64,000 bases of DNA, taken from NCBI GenBank assembly GCA_958295645.1, contig OY282361.1, forward strand, positions 1,082,501 to 1,146,500, in the 5' to 3' direction. Within the stretch, counting starts at the first letter, position 1; every line of letters begins with the position of its first letter. The notes under the pieces are model-generated. The model saw only the letters and a program-made list of their open reading frames with translations, made no database searches and was not told the origin of the DNA. Shown here one piece after another: positions 63,270-64,000 of this stretch. The stretch comes from Longimicrobiales bacterium (GTDB lineage Bacteria > Gemmatimonadota > Gemmatimonadetes > Longimicrobiales > Gaopeijiaceae). The translations under genes were made by a program, and so were the position numbers.

Positions 63270-63353
63270 CGGAGGGGGTGGGATTCGAACCCACGAGCCC
63301 GTGAAGGCGCCGGTTTTCAAGACCGGTGCATTGAACCGCTCTGCCACCCCTCC
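63270..63353 (-). tRNA. tRNA-Ser (UGA)
   Basis: An 84-nt class II tRNA: acceptor GGAGGGG/CCCCTCC with discriminator G, anticodon loop CTTGAAA, long variable arm GCGCCTTCACGGGCTC, T-arm GTGGGTTCGAATCCCAC. CCA is not encoded. It lies directly upstream of ispG on the same strand, and the two may be co-transcribed. Confidence 0.96.
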
Positions 63354-63399
63354 CTGCCCCGGAAGATGGTCGGACCGGCGACGGGATACAACCGCCCGG

Positions 63400-64000
63400 C
63401 TAGTGCCGGAAGAGACGCTGGCCGGTGAACGCCATCGCGATGCCGTGCTCGTCGGCGGCGTCCACCACTTCCTGATCCCGAATCGAGCCGCCCGGTTGCA
63501 CGACGGCGCATACGCCCGCCCGCGCGGCCTCGTCCACGGCGTCGCGGAACGGGAAGAAGGCGTCCGAGGCCATGCTTGCTCCCTTCAACTGCTCCGCCAG
63601 GCCGGCCTCCGCGACTTTGCGGACGGCCAGGCGCGAGGCGTCCAGGCGGCTGGTCTGGCCGCCCCCGATTCCGAGCGTGGCGCCGTCCTTGGCCAGCACG
63701 ATCGCATTCGACTTGACCGCGGCCACCACCGCCCAGGCGAACGCCAAGTCGTCCATTTCGGTCTCGGTGGGCCGACGGCGCGTGACTACCCGCCAGCCCG
63801 CGCCGTCCTTTGCGTCCGGGGGAGCATCCGCGCCGCCCGGGAAGTCCTCTTCGCCCCGCGGCAAAGCGTCCTCGCGGCCCGAGCAGCCGTCCTTCGCGCC
63901 GTAGAAAGGGAGCGCAGGAGGCGACTGCGCGAGCAGGCCCCCGTAGACCGATCGCCGCTCCTCGCCGCCGGGATGCTCGGCCGCGCGCGCCAGGAACCGG
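63400..64000 (-). CDS. purH: Bifunctional purine biosynthesis protein PurH, C-terminal part
   Basis: The last 199 residues or so of PurH; the frame is open to the end of the window, so the gene begins outside. The AICAR transformylase domain is seen in [66 protein letters not shown] and the terminal [11 protein letters not shown]. Between GGLLAQ and WRVVT there is a 43-residue polar insert (with [11 protein letters not shown] and [11 protein letters not shown]) longer than the usual connector. It makes FAICAR and, with the N-terminal cyclohydrolase, IMP. It precedes tRNA-Ser by 46 bases. Confidence 0.95.
   Translation of the reverse strand, partial: RFLARAAEHPGGEERRSVYGGLLAQSPPALPFYGAKDGCSGREDALPRGEEDFPGGADAPPDAKDGAGWRVVTRRRPTETEMDDLAFAWAVVAAVKSNAIVLAKDGATLGIGGGQTSRLDASRLAVRKVAEAGLAEQLKGASMASDAFFPFRDAVDEAARAGVCAVVQPGGSIRDQEVVDAADEHGIAMAFTGQRLFRH

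Noticed and set aside
1-64000. CRISPR array, prophage, integrase or insertion sequence
   Set aside because: I found no regularly spaced repeats, transposase, integrase or phage gene; the only tandem repeat noted is inside gltX.

Overview
The window is 64 kb of very GC-rich bacterial chromosome (roughly two thirds or more G+C by eye) with dense gene packing, many GTG starts, and 4-nt ATGA/GTGA stop-start overlaps between neighbours. The gene content suggests a Gram-negative, aerobic, free-living or host-associated bacterium, most likely of the Gemmatimonadota or a related lineage. This is an inference from family combinations and not from a marker-gene tree: a DUF5916 outer-membrane protein, carboxypeptidase-regulatory plus TonB-plug proteins, the DUF1592/HXXSHH/ankyrin cassette, a GlnRS with a YqeY tail, three RND pump subunits and two outer-membrane channel proteins.

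Left part (1-16.3 kb): a divergent Ku/LigD pair for non-homologous end joining; a leftward run of alpha/beta hydrolase, M3 oligopeptidase, Tat-type substrate-binding lipoprotein, membrane sensor without an output domain and an OFA-type MFS carrier; then glutaminyl-tRNA synthetase flanked by two gamma-glutamyltransferases. 16.3-22.6 kb holds the first tripartite RND efflux operon (channel, adaptor, pump). It is divergent from a cold-shock gene with a clear sigma-70-like promoter, a leader and a strong terminator.

Middle part (23-40 kb): an AI-2E family permease; a plug-only TonB-type protein translationally coupled to a peroxiredoxin; a rightward cassette of c-type-heme DUF1592 protein, Tat-exported HXXSHH (DUF1552) protein, periplasmic ankyrin protein and a small unknown exported protein; a DUF5916 protein; and a probable metal-uptake cluster (exported His/Cys protein, TonB receptor, lipoprotein, ZIP-like permease) interrupted by a remnant of an FMN-binding PPOX gene.

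Right part (40-64 kb): a housekeeping stretch. It starts with a CAU tRNA, then a tightly overlapped leftward operon M50 protease-scpA-scpB-rluB-upp, then rpsT, the pyrimidine genes pyrR-pyrB-pyrC, an NhaC-type antiporter, tadA, and a LexA-like repressor that lacks the catalytic Ser/Lys. A second efflux operon (adaptor, channel, two different RND pumps) ends in gltX. ispG, tRNA-Ser(UGA) and the 3' part of purH close the window.

The strongest leads are the LexA homologue that appears unable to self-cleave, with an inverted repeat inside its own promoter; the heme/HXXSHH/ankyrin/unknown export cassette; and the binding-protein plus outputless-sensor pair. I see no prophage, insertion sequence, CRISPR array or rRNA.
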